Source: Acidobacteriota bacterium (lineage in GTDB: Bacteria > Acidobacteriota > Terriglobia > UBA7540). Taken from it: 29,574 nucleotides of DNA. The first letter of the stretch is position 1. Each line of letters opens with the position of its first letter. Where the stretch lies: the NCBI GenBank assembly GCA_003165615.1, contig PLWR01000634.1, positions 3,928 to 33,501 on the forward strand, given 5' to 3'. Under the pieces are notes generated by a model. The model ran no database searches. It was given only the letters and a program-made list of their open reading frames with translations, and was not told where the DNA came from. Shown here piece after piece: positions 8,601 through 15,885 of the stretch. Position numbers and translations under genes: made by a program.

Positions 8601-9005
8601 TGGACGACGCGGCGGGAGGATGGGATCAAGTACTATTCCGGCACCGCAACCTACCGCAAGTCGTTTGACCTTTCCCTTGCGCTGCGAGGCGCCCATGCGA
8701 AGGTGGCGCTGGACCTTGGTGACGTGAAATACGTCGCCCAGGTGCGGCTAAACGGAAAAGATCTTGGCCCGCTGTGGACCAAGCCCTTTCGCGTGGAAAT
8801 CACCGATGCCGTAAAACCAACCGGAAATGTCCTGGAGATTGACGTGGCCAATCTCTGGCCCAATCGCATTATCGGTGATTCTGAGCTACCGCCAGCGCGG
8901 CGCTACACGCACACCAACGTTGTTTACACCCAGGACACGCCGCTCTGGGAGTCGGGCCTGCTGGGCCCCGTCAAGTTGGAGTTGATTGAAGAAAGTGGGA
9001 GGTGA
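5685..9005 (+). CDS. Secreted GH106-type alpha-L-rhamnosidase
   Basis: The 1106-residue protein starts with a signal peptide (cut near ILAAGGG). It continues with the GH106 hallmark FLTPPDSAKPWAYWVWLNG, then VTKEGITKDLEEM and GWNAGGPWI. Residues about 185-310 form a discoidin (F5/8 type C, CBM32-like) module inserted early in the protein. The barrel domain follows, with HIDSYELG (Glu453), KIESETGYG and VVQAESFTSW (Glu598), all conserved acidic segments among which the catalytic pair is expected. The C-terminus is a galactose-binding-like sandwich (LDLGDVKYVAQVRLNG, VANLWPNRIIGDSELP). GH106 enzymes are calcium-dependent inverting alpha-L-rhamnosidases acting on plant pectin and related glycans. 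The start follows TTGGGAGG (5672-5679). It lies between the GH43 gene and the second URO-D gene and fits the downstream RhaT symporter. Confidence 0.88.
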   Translation: MRKAAIAVAMFLALTGGILAAGGGQSTDEMASSFLTPPDSAKPWAYWVWLNGNVTKEGITKDLEEMKQKGINGVLIFQAGDRGTPPGVQFLGPQWHEMFQHTLRECARLGMSISMGLCDGWNAGGPWITQDQANKKLVYSELQVDGAKQLDRLLPLPPVVDNYYHDVAVLAIPEKPTRPVTPAMVTASSTLEGYVGEWNFYPQDTVDGDPGTYWSSEKKALNSSDPMWLGFDYTDPLPASGIYVQPGPDSGPRECEVQSSEDGEKFTTVSRFTLEKRQGKRVDFATVRSRHFRLVMTSAYGTPVQVAEAVMLRQGDEPILRHGIKWWWFKSGNRAFWDYPRQGPAALEEEYPQDGAVDYRLQEVVNLTSSLDADGRLTWNVPPGRWTVLRFGYTLEGQHIRASSRDTYRGYEADMLDRAGIESHIEHAATPVLADVAATHTHVLKYLHIDSYELGANLRGQQPQWSRAFAEEFQKHRGYDLTPYLPTLARRIAESRDVTDRFLFDIRWTIGDLMAEQFWIPFGELAHQRGLKIESETGYGSYPYPHIDSLRCAGNNDLPMGEFWFGTDIMSQFDPWGNVIRTEASAAHIYGRPVVQAESFTSWLHWQEYPESLKPVGDEAFLNGLNRMAFHQYTAQPMLDMKPGWQYGAGTHFDRNITWWEEARGFFDYLARCQYLLQMGRFQADALYFYGEGVSKFVPSPEYLRPALPTGYNFDAVNADLVLHGLAIDHGRWTLPSGMSYRVLALPEDGVMSAAVLRRIRELVEQGGIVAGRKPQRTPGLEDYPHADAEVRALADEMWGNVNGVKVESRSLGKGRIYSVASLGDVFTEQNIPPDFAYPTGERGPQLGFIHRSTDDSEVYFISNRTDRDEQAECTFRVVGKRPELWDPVTGESRPAVAFRQANGLTTIPLEFVPDGSMFVIFRRPISADGQGEAKSNFPVYSQGEQIHGPWTVSFDPKWGGPATADFEKLQSWTTRREDGIKYYSGTATYRKSFDLSLALRGAHAKVALDLGDVKYVAQVRLNGKDLGPLWTKPFRVEITDAVKPTGNVLEIDVANLWPNRIIGDSELPPARRYTHTNVVYTQDTPLWESGLLGPVKLELIEESGR

Positions 9006-9012
9006 AGAAGGG

Positions 9013-9087
9013 TAGCGCGACCTGTTCTGGTCCGCGGCTTTCCCTTGCCCATGGGGGGCGAACCGCGGACAAAACAGGTCCGCGCTG
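9013..9087. repeat. Dispersed inverted repeat, TAGCGC..CCTGTTTT..CCGCGG family
   Basis: The left arm (9013-9040) contains ACCTGTTCTGGTCCGCGG and the right arm (9062-9087) is its inverted copy, CCGCGGACAAAACAGGTC. A related copy sits at 24524-24581. The element lies between the GH106 gene and the second URO-D gene and could form a long hairpin in the transcript. It has no clear U-tract. Confidence 0.7.
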
Positions 9088-9149
9088 CACCGGCTCAGCG
9101 CCTCCGCGCCGCTGCGGTGAAAAGGGTCTTCATACGAAAGGAATCATAA

Positions 9150-10271
9150 ATGCGCAAACTTCCACGTGATCGCATGACCGCACGGCAGCGTATCGAATGC
9201 ACTTTGCGTGGGGAAATCCCCGACCGAGTGCCGATCTTTGATTTGATTCAGCACATTCCCCTCATTGAATATGTCACCGGAGAAAAACTGACACTTCAGA
9301 ACGGATTGGACTTGCTGTGCAAGACCATTGGCGCGCGGCTTGACATCACGCGCGGAATTTCCGCCCCGGCGGAGGAGAAGACATTCACCAATGAAGATGG
9401 CTTTGTCTATAAGCAGGAGTGGTGGACCACGTGGCTGATCGACCGCCCCTTCCACGACGTGGAAGGGCTGCTGGATTATATCCCGCGCGCTATTGAGGAA
9501 CTCCGCAATCGCAAGTTTGGTGACATGTTCACCTTCGCCGGAAAGGGCAACGTGTGGGGAGCATCCTCCAAGACGCCGCGCGAGCAGTACCTGGATTTGC
9601 AGGAAAGAGTGGGAGAAAACACCGTGATTTTTCCCAACGAAAGTCCTGTGGGGCTGGACACGGCACACGTTCGGGCGGGATTGGACCTTTTTGCTTATGC
9701 TTATGCCGAGAATCCTGAATTGGTCTCAGACTGGCTGGAAGCCTTGAACTGGGCGGAAATCCAGCACGTCCATGAATGGGCGGATTCCAAACTGTCGCCC
9801 GTGGCCCTGGTCTATTCGGATATCGCCGGCACCAGCGAGCTGATGTTCTCGCCGAAGTTCCTGCGCAAGGAGTTCTTCCCCCGGCTCACGAAGTTGGTGG
9901 CGGCGTGGCACGAACACGGCATCAAGGTCATCTACCACTCGGACGGCAATCTGTGGGCGATCCTGGAGGATTTCCGCCAGGCCGGGATCGATGGCATCAA
10001 TCCTCTTGAACCGCTTTCCACCATGTACGCGGGTGACATTCACCAAGCCTATCCGCAATGGGTGTTAATGGGGGGAATTGATGTCTCCCAACTCTTGCCG
10101 TTTGGAACCGAGGCGGAAGTGCGCTCGACCGTACGCAAGACCATCGCCGATGCGGCGAAAACCGGCCGCCTCTGGATTGGTTCATCCACGGAGGTTCATC
10201 CCGCCGCCAAGCTGGAAAACGTTCTGGCCATGTGGGATGAAATCGAGAAATGCGGTTATTACGATGCGTAG
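9150..10271 (+). CDS. URO-D superfamily protein, variant with HxD in place of the zinc HxC
   Basis: The 373-residue protein starts with MTARQRIECTLRGEIPDRVP, the standard N-terminus of the MtaA/HemE-like superfamily. It keeps the barrel features GINPLEPLSTM and LMGGIDVSQLLPFG. Where methylcobamide methyltransferases have His-x-Cys, it reads IYHSDGNLW (His263, Asp265), and no distal Cys is evident, so the metal site must differ from that of the protein at 3208. This HSDG form is common among uncharacterised URO-D proteins in sugar-utilisation loci; a true HemE is unlikely. The start has an AAAGGAA ribosome site (9137-9143). It follows GH106 in the same direction after a 144-base gap containing a palindrome. 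The specific function is unknown. Confidence 0.8.
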   Translation: MRKLPRDRMTARQRIECTLRGEIPDRVPIFDLIQHIPLIEYVTGEKLTLQNGLDLLCKTIGARLDITRGISAPAEEKTFTNEDGFVYKQEWWTTWLIDRPFHDVEGLLDYIPRAIEELRNRKFGDMFTFAGKGNVWGASSKTPREQYLDLQERVGENTVIFPNESPVGLDTAHVRAGLDLFAYAYAENPELVSDWLEALNWAEIQHVHEWADSKLSPVALVYSDIAGTSELMFSPKFLRKEFFPRLTKLVAAWHEHGIKVIYHSDGNLWAILEDFRQAGIDGINPLEPLSTMYAGDIHQAYPQWVLMGGIDVSQLLPFGTEAEVRSTVRKTIADAAKTGRLWIGSSTEVHPAAKLENVLAMWDEIEKCGYYDA

Positions 10272-10348
10272 AGGGCAGTAAGTAGAAGCGCCCTCCGTCA
10301 TTGTGTGTGCGGTTTTTGGCGCCAGCGTGGTGTGCTTGTGGAGCTCGC

Positions 10349-10483
10349 TATATTTCCTTGCTCAAGGGTTGGTCGCTGACCGACTGCATCTCGTTTGTCG
10401 TTATGCAACAACAGGGCATCACCCAAGTGCTCACCGGAGATCACCACTTCGAAAAAGCGGGCTTTACGGCTCTGCTCAAATAG
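10349..10483 (+). pseudogene. 3' remnant of a VapC-type PIN-domain toxin gene
   Basis: The translated segment ISLLKGWSLTDCISFVVM, then QQQGITQVLTGDHHFEKAGF, matches the last ~40 residues of VapC-type PIN ribonucleases. Two of the usual acidic active-site positions are visible (LTDC and TGDHHF), and a stop codon sits at the normal end of the domain. The N-terminal two-thirds, with the first catalytic Asp, is absent: upstream in this frame is unrelated sequence running back to the end of the URO-D gene. No VapB antitoxin is present. The remnant lies in the 357-base gap before rhaT. The rest of that gap shows nothing I can identify apart from the rhaT ribosome site. Confidence 0.7.
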
Positions 10484-10628
10484 ACCAAAAACTGCACACT
10501 ACTGGATGACAGCCGGGCTTTCTAGTGGTAATCTTCACCACTCAGCCAGGTGGCTGGACGGCGATGTGAGAGTTGTCCGGCTCCGCCTGGGAGCACACGA
10601 ACGGCAGCTACTACACGGAGGTCATTTC

Positions 10629-11666
10629 ATGTCGAGTCTTACGATCCCGATTGTCCTCGCGATCATCGCGGGGATCATCAACGGGAGCTTTGCCACTCCT
10701 ACCAAATATGCCAAGGTTTGGAAGTGGGAAAACATCTGGGCCGTCTGGGCACTGTTTGGGATGGTGCTTTTTCCCTGGATTGCGGTCTTCATCACCGTTC
10801 CGCGCCCCTTGGAAGTTTACCAACTGGGAGGGCCAAAGAACGTATTGATGCTGGTTGCTTTTGGCGTGGGTTTCGGCTTGGCGCAAATCCTGTTCGGCCT
10901 CGGCATCGCGGCGGTCGGCATGGCGCTGAATTTCGCCATTGCCATTGGCATTTCCACGGCTTTCGGCTCGCTGCTTCCACTCCTGATCCAGCATCGGGAC
11001 AGGATCTTTACCCCCCAGGGCGGCATGATCTTCCTGGGAGTGTTTCTGGTATTGATCGGAATCGTCGGGTGCGCCGTTGCCGGGAAGATGAAGGACACGC
11101 ATCTGGGATCCGCCGCCGATCGCCCGCGCGAGTCCGCTGCCCTGAAAATGAGCTTCAAGGCGGGATTGGTCATTGTTGTCCTGGCCGGAATTGGCTCACC
11201 TCTGATTAATTTCGGGCTGGCGTTTGGCGACGCTTTGAAGGCAGTTGCCGGTACGCAGGGGGTGAGTCCCGGCACGCAGGCCAACGTCATCTGGGCGCCA
11301 CTCAACACGGCGGCGTTCATCCCCTACATCCTCTATTGCAGCTATCTGTGGAAGAAGAACAACACCTCGGGACTGTTTCGCGCACCGGGCACCGGACGCA
11401 ACTGGGTGTTCGGAGCCATCATGGGTGCGCTGTGGTTTGGCAGCACCATCATTTATGGCGACATCACCGCGCGCCTGGGGAACATGGGCCCCATCCTTGG
11501 ATGGCCGCTGTTCATGTCCGCCATCATCATCACGTCGAATGTTTGGGGGCTGGCCACGGGTGAATGGAAAGGCTCCGGCAGCAAGGCGCTGAACGCCATG
11601 TTCGGCAGCATCTTCTTCCTGATTCTGGGCTTTGTCGCGCTGGCGTATGCCGGCCGGCTGGGGTAA
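10629..11666 (+). CDS. rhaT: L-rhamnose/proton symporter, RhaT family
   Basis: The protein has 345 residues, the length of E. coli RhaT (344), and about ten hydrophobic segments. It carries the RhaT-family start, IINGSFATPTKYAKVWKWEN, and the conserved glycine-rich third and fourth helices (GVGFGLAQILFGLGIAAVG, NFAIAIGISTAFGSLLPLL). RhaT belongs to the drug/metabolite transporter superfamily and imports L-rhamnose across the inner membrane with protons. The frame is open upstream to 10395, but that part is vapC remnant. ATG 10629 has GGAGG at 10617-10621 with a 7-base spacer. It is the last gene of the rightward cluster and ends before a strong bidirectional hairpin. Some family members may carry other deoxy sugars; specificity is inferred from the rhamnosidase and AldA. 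Confidence 0.85.
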   Translation: MSSLTIPIVLAIIAGIINGSFATPTKYAKVWKWENIWAVWALFGMVLFPWIAVFITVPRPLEVYQLGGPKNVLMLVAFGVGFGLAQILFGLGIAAVGMALNFAIAIGISTAFGSLLPLLIQHRDRIFTPQGGMIFLGVFLVLIGIVGCAVAGKMKDTHLGSAADRPRESAALKMSFKAGLVIVVLAGIGSPLINFGLAFGDALKAVAGTQGVSPGTQANVIWAPLNTAAFIPYILYCSYLWKKNNTSGLFRAPGTGRNWVFGAIMGALWFGSTIIYGDITARLGNMGPILGWPLFMSAIIITSNVWGLATGEWKGSGSKALNAMFGSIFFLILGFVALAYAGRLG

Positions 11667-11670
11667 GAGG

Positions 11671-11747
11671 ACAGTAGGCAGAAAGCAGACGGCAGAAAAG
11701 CGAAGTCAAAAGGCAAAGCGCAAAAGGCAAAAGTCAAAAGTGAAGGA
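11671..11747. repeat. Purine-rich word-repeat (AAAGGCAAAAGTCAAAAG family)
   Basis: Short direct repeats of AGGCAAA, GCAAAAGG and GTCAAAAG run through this stretch. The same words recur at 16452-16494 and, in the opposite orientation, at 21903-22012. It follows the rhaT stop codon. The rest of the gap to the hairpin at 11876 shows no gene. Confidence 0.6.
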
Positions 11748-11875
11748 CACGGGTGGCGCATCCATGAAAGGGGATGGATGCGCCGATACCGGTGTCATTG
11801 GCGAGACGCATACCCTCCCAAGTGCCCGCATGAAGAGCCGCCAAACCCCTGGTTTCCAACGGGCAGCGCCAAAGA

Positions 11876-11905
11876 AAAGGCCCCTGCATTTGAGCAGGGG
11901 CCTTT
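11876..11905. terminator. Bidirectional intrinsic terminator between rhaT and the mannosidase gene
   Basis: A perfect 12-base stem, AAAGGCCCCTGC (11876-11887) and GCAGGGGCCTTT (11894-11905), closes a 6-base loop ATTTGA. The A-run on the left and T-run on the right serve as U-tracts in both directions. It sits between two convergent genes, as expected for a shared terminator. Confidence 0.85.
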
Positions 11906-11930
11906 GTCATTCCTGTCTTCTGACTCCTGA

Positions 11931-14900
11931 CTACTTTCCCCCCAACACATCATAAAGCGGCTCGGCAGGTTGGAGGCTTCCGGGCTGGTCCGCCACGGTG
12001 ACGGCCATAATTCGGATCTTATCGTTATGGGGAAGTGTCAGCGTGGTTGCTCCTTCCGGCAGGTCCAGCGTATAGCCAAAGAGGTAGCAGTAAGCGTAGA
12101 CCTCATTGCCGCCCTGGGCATTGTGGTGATGGGAGGCGTACCACGCCACCGGGTCGCGCTTGATGTAGCCGGGTTGTAGTCCCGTGAACAGGGGCTCGAT
12201 TTGCGAAACAGGGCCATGTTCTTTTACGTAGGCAAGGGTTTTGCGATTTCTCTCGGCCTGCCAACTGTGATCGTCCGCAGCCGGCTCCGGCGGGGTGGGC
12301 AGGACCACGCTATGGTCCGTCCAAGTTCGATTGTCCCACTGGCCGATGTAACCCTGCCAATCCTGGATGTTCAATTCCATGCTCTTATCGCCTAACCCGA
12401 ACGTCCCTTTTTGATCCCCGTCGGCAGCCGCCAGGATATAAACCCGGTTGAACTTGCCGGGGGGCAGCGGAATAGCCTGGCCGCGAGCCACCACGGCGTT
12501 GGGGTGATCCGCCCACACGGGTTCGAGCTTGAAAGTGATTCCGGCAAAGTGCAGGGTAGTGGGAAGCATTTCGGCCGGGAGGTTTTCATTGGCGGCGTCG
12601 AACCCCGTCTTGGCCTGGATGCCGTCCTGACTGGCAGTGGCCAAATCGTATTTCAACTCGACGGGCTCCGAGTTTGTCTTCGGCAGCGTTTTGGCGGGTG
12701 CTGCCAGCTTCACCGCGAAGGTGCGAATCCCATAAGGTTCGAGTGAGGTTTCGAGTTCACCCTTCACGATGGTGGCTTGCCCCTGGGGCAATTCCTGGCC
12801 ATTGACTTCCCGCGCGGCCGAGACCGGACCGGCAAAGGCGACATGCAAGGTCGGCGTTTTTTCGCCGCGCATTTCGACCACGCGTACCACGATCTCGTTG
12901 CTATCCTCGGCTGCCTTCACCGCATTTACGAACACGTGATTGCTGTCCACGTGCAGGAAGGAAAAACTCTTTCCCAACGCGCCGGGGTGATTCGAGCTTT
13001 GAAAAGCGATCAGGGGAGCGTTCAGGCGCTGTGCCTGCCAGTCGGTCTTGCCCTGTTGCCAGTGGCCGGCGTGCGAGGCCAGGCCGTAGACGAATTCATG
13101 GTGTCCCCAATCCTGCGAAGTCTGATCCGGGTAATCGTGGCCGTTGCCGGTACCGATGCCCGGGGTGTAGAGCAGGGTCAGGCGCAGAGTGCTGTCATCG
13201 GGTTTATCCGACCCGGTTTTGCAGTCGGAGAGCACAGTGACACCGTAAGCTCCACTCTTGTCCGTCAGGTCAAACCACTGGTGCGATGCAACCTCAAATT
13301 TCAACGGGTCGTTGTTGCCTCGCTCCACCGTACCCAATCCCCAGTTGTAAGTTGCCTGGGGATTGGCGGCGGTCAGCGGGAAAGTAGCCTTGAGTGCGGC
13401 TTCCTTGGTTTTCCAATCGATCCTGTTGCCAAATTCCACGCGGTTGCCGGCATCACCTGCGGCGAGGCTGATTGTCTGGATGAACTTTGAGTCTTCGGTT
13501 TCGCGCGTAACTTCCACGGCCACGCGCACCGGTCCATTTTCTACCACGCGAATCGTGGCCGGGCCTGAGACATAGGCGCGCGGCGGCTTCTGCTGATCGG
13601 CCCAATCCATGTTCCAGGCGGGCCAATCGACGGGGTGTTCCGTCTGCAAGGCTAGCTGGGCGGGCGCCGCGAGCAATTCGCGTTTGAGGCTCTTGTCGTA
13701 GATGCTCGATACATCGCCGTTGGCATCCACCGTGAGGCGGTAACGGGCATTCTCAAGTGAGGATTCACTGACTTTCAAATCCGAGGAGACAGCCGCGGAA
13801 GTTTCCGCAGGGCGGACGTCGTAGACCGCGAAGCCCACCGAAGGCACTTTGGCGAGGAACAGCACTCGTCCTCCCTCAAGCTGCGAGGGCACTTCCTTGC
13901 CATCCGGGCCAAGCACATGCACGGCCTGTGGCACGCCTTGGGCAAAGGAAGGTGAGGCTTCCACCACGTCCTCACGTTCGATGTTGAGCGGGTTGTACAC
14001 CACCACCGGCACGCCTTCAACCTGCGTGTCCATGCCTGAGGCGATGGCGGCACCGCGGCTGGTCAGTACGCTGGCAAACTGATTCAACGCGATCACATCG
14101 TCGTTCCAGGAGAACTCGTAAGACTTGGGCGTGGCGGTGCCGGCCATGAGGTCGTGAAATTGTCCGCCCAGCACGAGTCTCCATGCCTCATTCAAGCGCT
14201 GTTGCGGGTAGTGGGGGCCGCCCAGCCATTCCGCCGCCACCGAAGCGCGCTCCGCGGCGTCAGCCAGCAGCTCATTCTTGCGATTCCAACGCTTGTGTAC
14301 CGCCTGGGAAGTCAGCGAGCCGGCGGAGTGGTTGGTGAGTTCCAAATCGCCTTTGAAATGCATCAGGCCGCCGGCCTTGCCGGACGCGAGGATGTCAAGA
14401 AACATCTGGTCGGCTTTGGAAGAGACCACGCGCACAGGGCCATCGCCCAGTTGAATCGCGGGGACGTCGGTCTGAATCGCCTGGTCCACATCCAAATCTC
14501 CTCGTTCGATGGGCGTGGGCAGGGGCGCGCGCGCCTTGGTCACGATGTCTTCCACCAGTTTTACCGAGGCCTCGGTGGGGGAGCCGCCGATGTCTCCCGT
14601 GCCGTAGTAGTGATAATCAACGGGAAGGCCGGTGGCCTTGCCGTCCAATGCCAGGCGCTTGGGCCAATCGACAAAGTAAAGGCGCTTGTTGAATTCCTCA
14701 CTGCTTTTGCTGATGTCGTAATAGATGTTGCCGCTGTAGGTGAGCGGGTTGAGAGCCGCGATGACGCTCTTGCCGCCCGGGCCGTCCCAAATTCCCACGT
14801 TAAAGGGAATGCCCTTGGGAGTCTGTTCCGGGGACGTGGGTCCGCCCACCGGCGCGGATGAGCCCCAAACCAGTTTCTGCGTGGAGAATCCCTTCACTCC

Positions 14901-15506
14901 CGCCGCCGCCAGAGCGCTCGGCAGCGAGGCAGGGAAGCCGAAGCAATCCGGCAGCATAAACTCCTGACTCGCCACGCCGAAATCGCGGCGGTAGTACTCG
15001 TTGCCGTAGAGGACCTGGCGGATGATCGATTCGGGTGATGGTGAGTTCACGTCGTTCTCTTCCATCGAGGAGCCCGCCGGGAACCACTGGCCTGTTTTGA
15101 CGTAATGGCGCAGCTTTTCGTAGTCAGCAGGGAAGTACTCCTTCATCATGTGATAGCGATTGGCGCCGCTGAAATTGAAGATGTAGTGCGGATACTTTTC
15201 AAAGAGATCGAAATTGGCGCGCATCGTCTTGGAGAGGTACTCGCTGATAACTTGCGGGTACTCCCAGCGCCATTCGGTGTCGAGGTGCGCGTAACCGACA
15301 ACGTAAAGGGTTGGCTTGGTAAGGTCGGGCCCGGCATGGGGGGCGGGCTTGGCCGGCGGCGGCGCCGCGACAGATTTGTCCTGCGCATTGGCAATAACCA
15401 CTGAAAGCGCCATCGCCAAGGCCATCACAACTAAAATTGCGGCGGCGCGAAATGAACTCGTGGTCGCGCGTTTCGCCACTCTTGGATGATGAACCGTCTT
15501 TTCCAT
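11931..15506 (-). CDS. Secreted GH38 alpha-mannosidase-like protein
   Basis: The 1191-residue protein begins with a basic segment and a hydrophobic signal peptide (AAAILVVMALAMALSVVIANA). GH38 landmarks follow: the zinc pair His74-x-Asp76 in GYAHLDTEWRW, the nucleophile and zinc ligand Asp187 in FMLPDCFGF, and the distal His451-Asp452 in GGQFHDLMAGT. After the catalytic and three-helix regions come large beta-sandwich domains (about residues 500-970) and an extra C-terminal region of about 200 residues ending VLGGK. GH38 enzymes are zinc-dependent retaining alpha-mannosidases; here the product would be periplasmic or outer-membrane-associated. The segment DYHYYGTGDIGGSP differs from the eukaryotic YWTGY motif, so substrate is open. 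The start follows GAGGGAC with a short spacer. It is convergent with rhaT and shares its terminator. Confidence 0.85.
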   Translation of the reverse strand: MEKTVHHPRVAKRATTSSFRAAAILVVMALAMALSVVIANAQDKSVAAPPPAKPAPHAGPDLTKPTLYVVGYAHLDTEWRWEYPQVISEYLSKTMRANFDLFEKYPHYIFNFSGANRYHMMKEYFPADYEKLRHYVKTGQWFPAGSSMEENDVNSPSPESIIRQVLYGNEYYRRDFGVASQEFMLPDCFGFPASLPSALAAAGVKGFSTQKLVWGSSAPVGGPTSPEQTPKGIPFNVGIWDGPGGKSVIAALNPLTYSGNIYYDISKSSEEFNKRLYFVDWPKRLALDGKATGLPVDYHYYGTGDIGGSPTEASVKLVEDIVTKARAPLPTPIERGDLDVDQAIQTDVPAIQLGDGPVRVVSSKADQMFLDILASGKAGGLMHFKGDLELTNHSAGSLTSQAVHKRWNRKNELLADAAERASVAAEWLGGPHYPQQRLNEAWRLVLGGQFHDLMAGTATPKSYEFSWNDDVIALNQFASVLTSRGAAIASGMDTQVEGVPVVVYNPLNIEREDVVEASPSFAQGVPQAVHVLGPDGKEVPSQLEGGRVLFLAKVPSVGFAVYDVRPAETSAAVSSDLKVSESSLENARYRLTVDANGDVSSIYDKSLKRELLAAPAQLALQTEHPVDWPAWNMDWADQQKPPRAYVSGPATIRVVENGPVRVAVEVTRETEDSKFIQTISLAAGDAGNRVEFGNRIDWKTKEAALKATFPLTAANPQATYNWGLGTVERGNNDPLKFEVASHQWFDLTDKSGAYGVTVLSDCKTGSDKPDDSTLRLTLLYTPGIGTGNGHDYPDQTSQDWGHHEFVYGLASHAGHWQQGKTDWQAQRLNAPLIAFQSSNHPGALGKSFSFLHVDSNHVFVNAVKAAEDSNEIVVRVVEMRGEKTPTLHVAFAGPVSAAREVNGQELPQGQATIVKGELETSLEPYGIRTFAVKLAAPAKTLPKTNSEPVELKYDLATASQDGIQAKTGFDAANENLPAEMLPTTLHFAGITFKLEPVWADHPNAVVARGQAIPLPPGKFNRVYILAAADGDQKGTFGLGDKSMELNIQDWQGYIGQWDNRTWTDHSVVLPTPPEPAADDHSWQAERNRKTLAYVKEHGPVSQIEPLFTGLQPGYIKRDPVAWYASHHHNAQGGNEVYAYCYLFGYTLDLPEGATTLTLPHNDKIRIMAVTVADQPGSLQPAEPLYDVLGGK

Positions 15507-15612
15507 GTGTCCCTCGTCGACTTGAATACGCTGGGTTTGAAATCCCCCGGTCGGGGAAAATGCCTACAACCCGCCGAGCGCCTCCTGGAAGAATTACGCA
15601 AAGGAGGCCGCC

Positions 15613-15618
15613 ATTATA
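15613..15618 (-). promoter_or_regulatory. Candidate -10 box for the mannosidase gene
   Basis: On the minus strand a perfect TATAAT occupies 15618-15613, about 107 bases upstream of the ATG at 15506. I see no convincing -35 box at 16-18 bases, so the call rests on the -10 alone. Confidence 0.3.
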
Positions 15619-15660
15619 CACCCGGCGGTCTGGCAGATTCTTAAGGACATTGCACCACAC

Positions 15661-15796
15661 GCATCTCGCAGGAGCTGAGCTTGCCCTGCCCTCGTTGCAA
15701 ATCGCCACCAACCGTAGGGGGAGAGCTTGCCCTCCCCTCAATGTACATCACCGCGGAACCCCACAGGGCAGGGCAAGCCCAGCCCCTGCGAGACGC
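15661..15796. repeat. Dispersed inverted repeat, CTCGCAGG..GGCTTGCCCTGCCC family
   Basis: The left arm (15661-15691) contains CTGAGCTTGCCCTGCCC and the right arm (15766-15796) its inverted copy, GGGCAGGGCAAGCCCAG. Both arms end in an ATCTCGCAGG-type word. A third partial word (GAGCTTGCCCTCCCC) lies at 15723-15737. The core word GGCAGGGCAAGCC recurs at 19263-19275, at the end of the kdsC-like gene. Confidence 0.7.
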
Positions 15797-15816
15797 TTTT
15801 GATAGCGGCTTTGCCG

Positions 15817-15865
15817 CTCTGTGCGCTCTGTGCCGGTGGTGAATCCTTTCTTCCTGGCACTCGAA
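15817..15865. repeat. Partial copy of the CACAGAG-family repeat
   Basis: GTGCGCTCTGTGCCGGTGG followed by TGAATCCTTTCTTCCTGGCA and CTCGAAG repeats the right arm and flank of the element at 5511-5665 with a few changes. No matching left arm is present here. It lies directly upstream of the cupin promoter candidate. Confidence 0.55.
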
Positions 15866-15885
15866 GGGATTTTCGTCACCACCGT

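Noticed and set aside
3208..10271. URO-D proteins as HemE (heme biosynthesis)
   Set aside because: Neither shows HemE-specific surroundings or a hem gene neighbour. The first carries the HxC..C methyltransferase residues, the second an HSDG variant, and both sit among glycan genes.
12777..13490. Plus-strand frame of 237 codons within the mannosidase gene
   Set aside because: It lies antisense to the GH38 gene, whose family motifs and signal peptide are unambiguous. No ribosome site or recognisable domain supports it.
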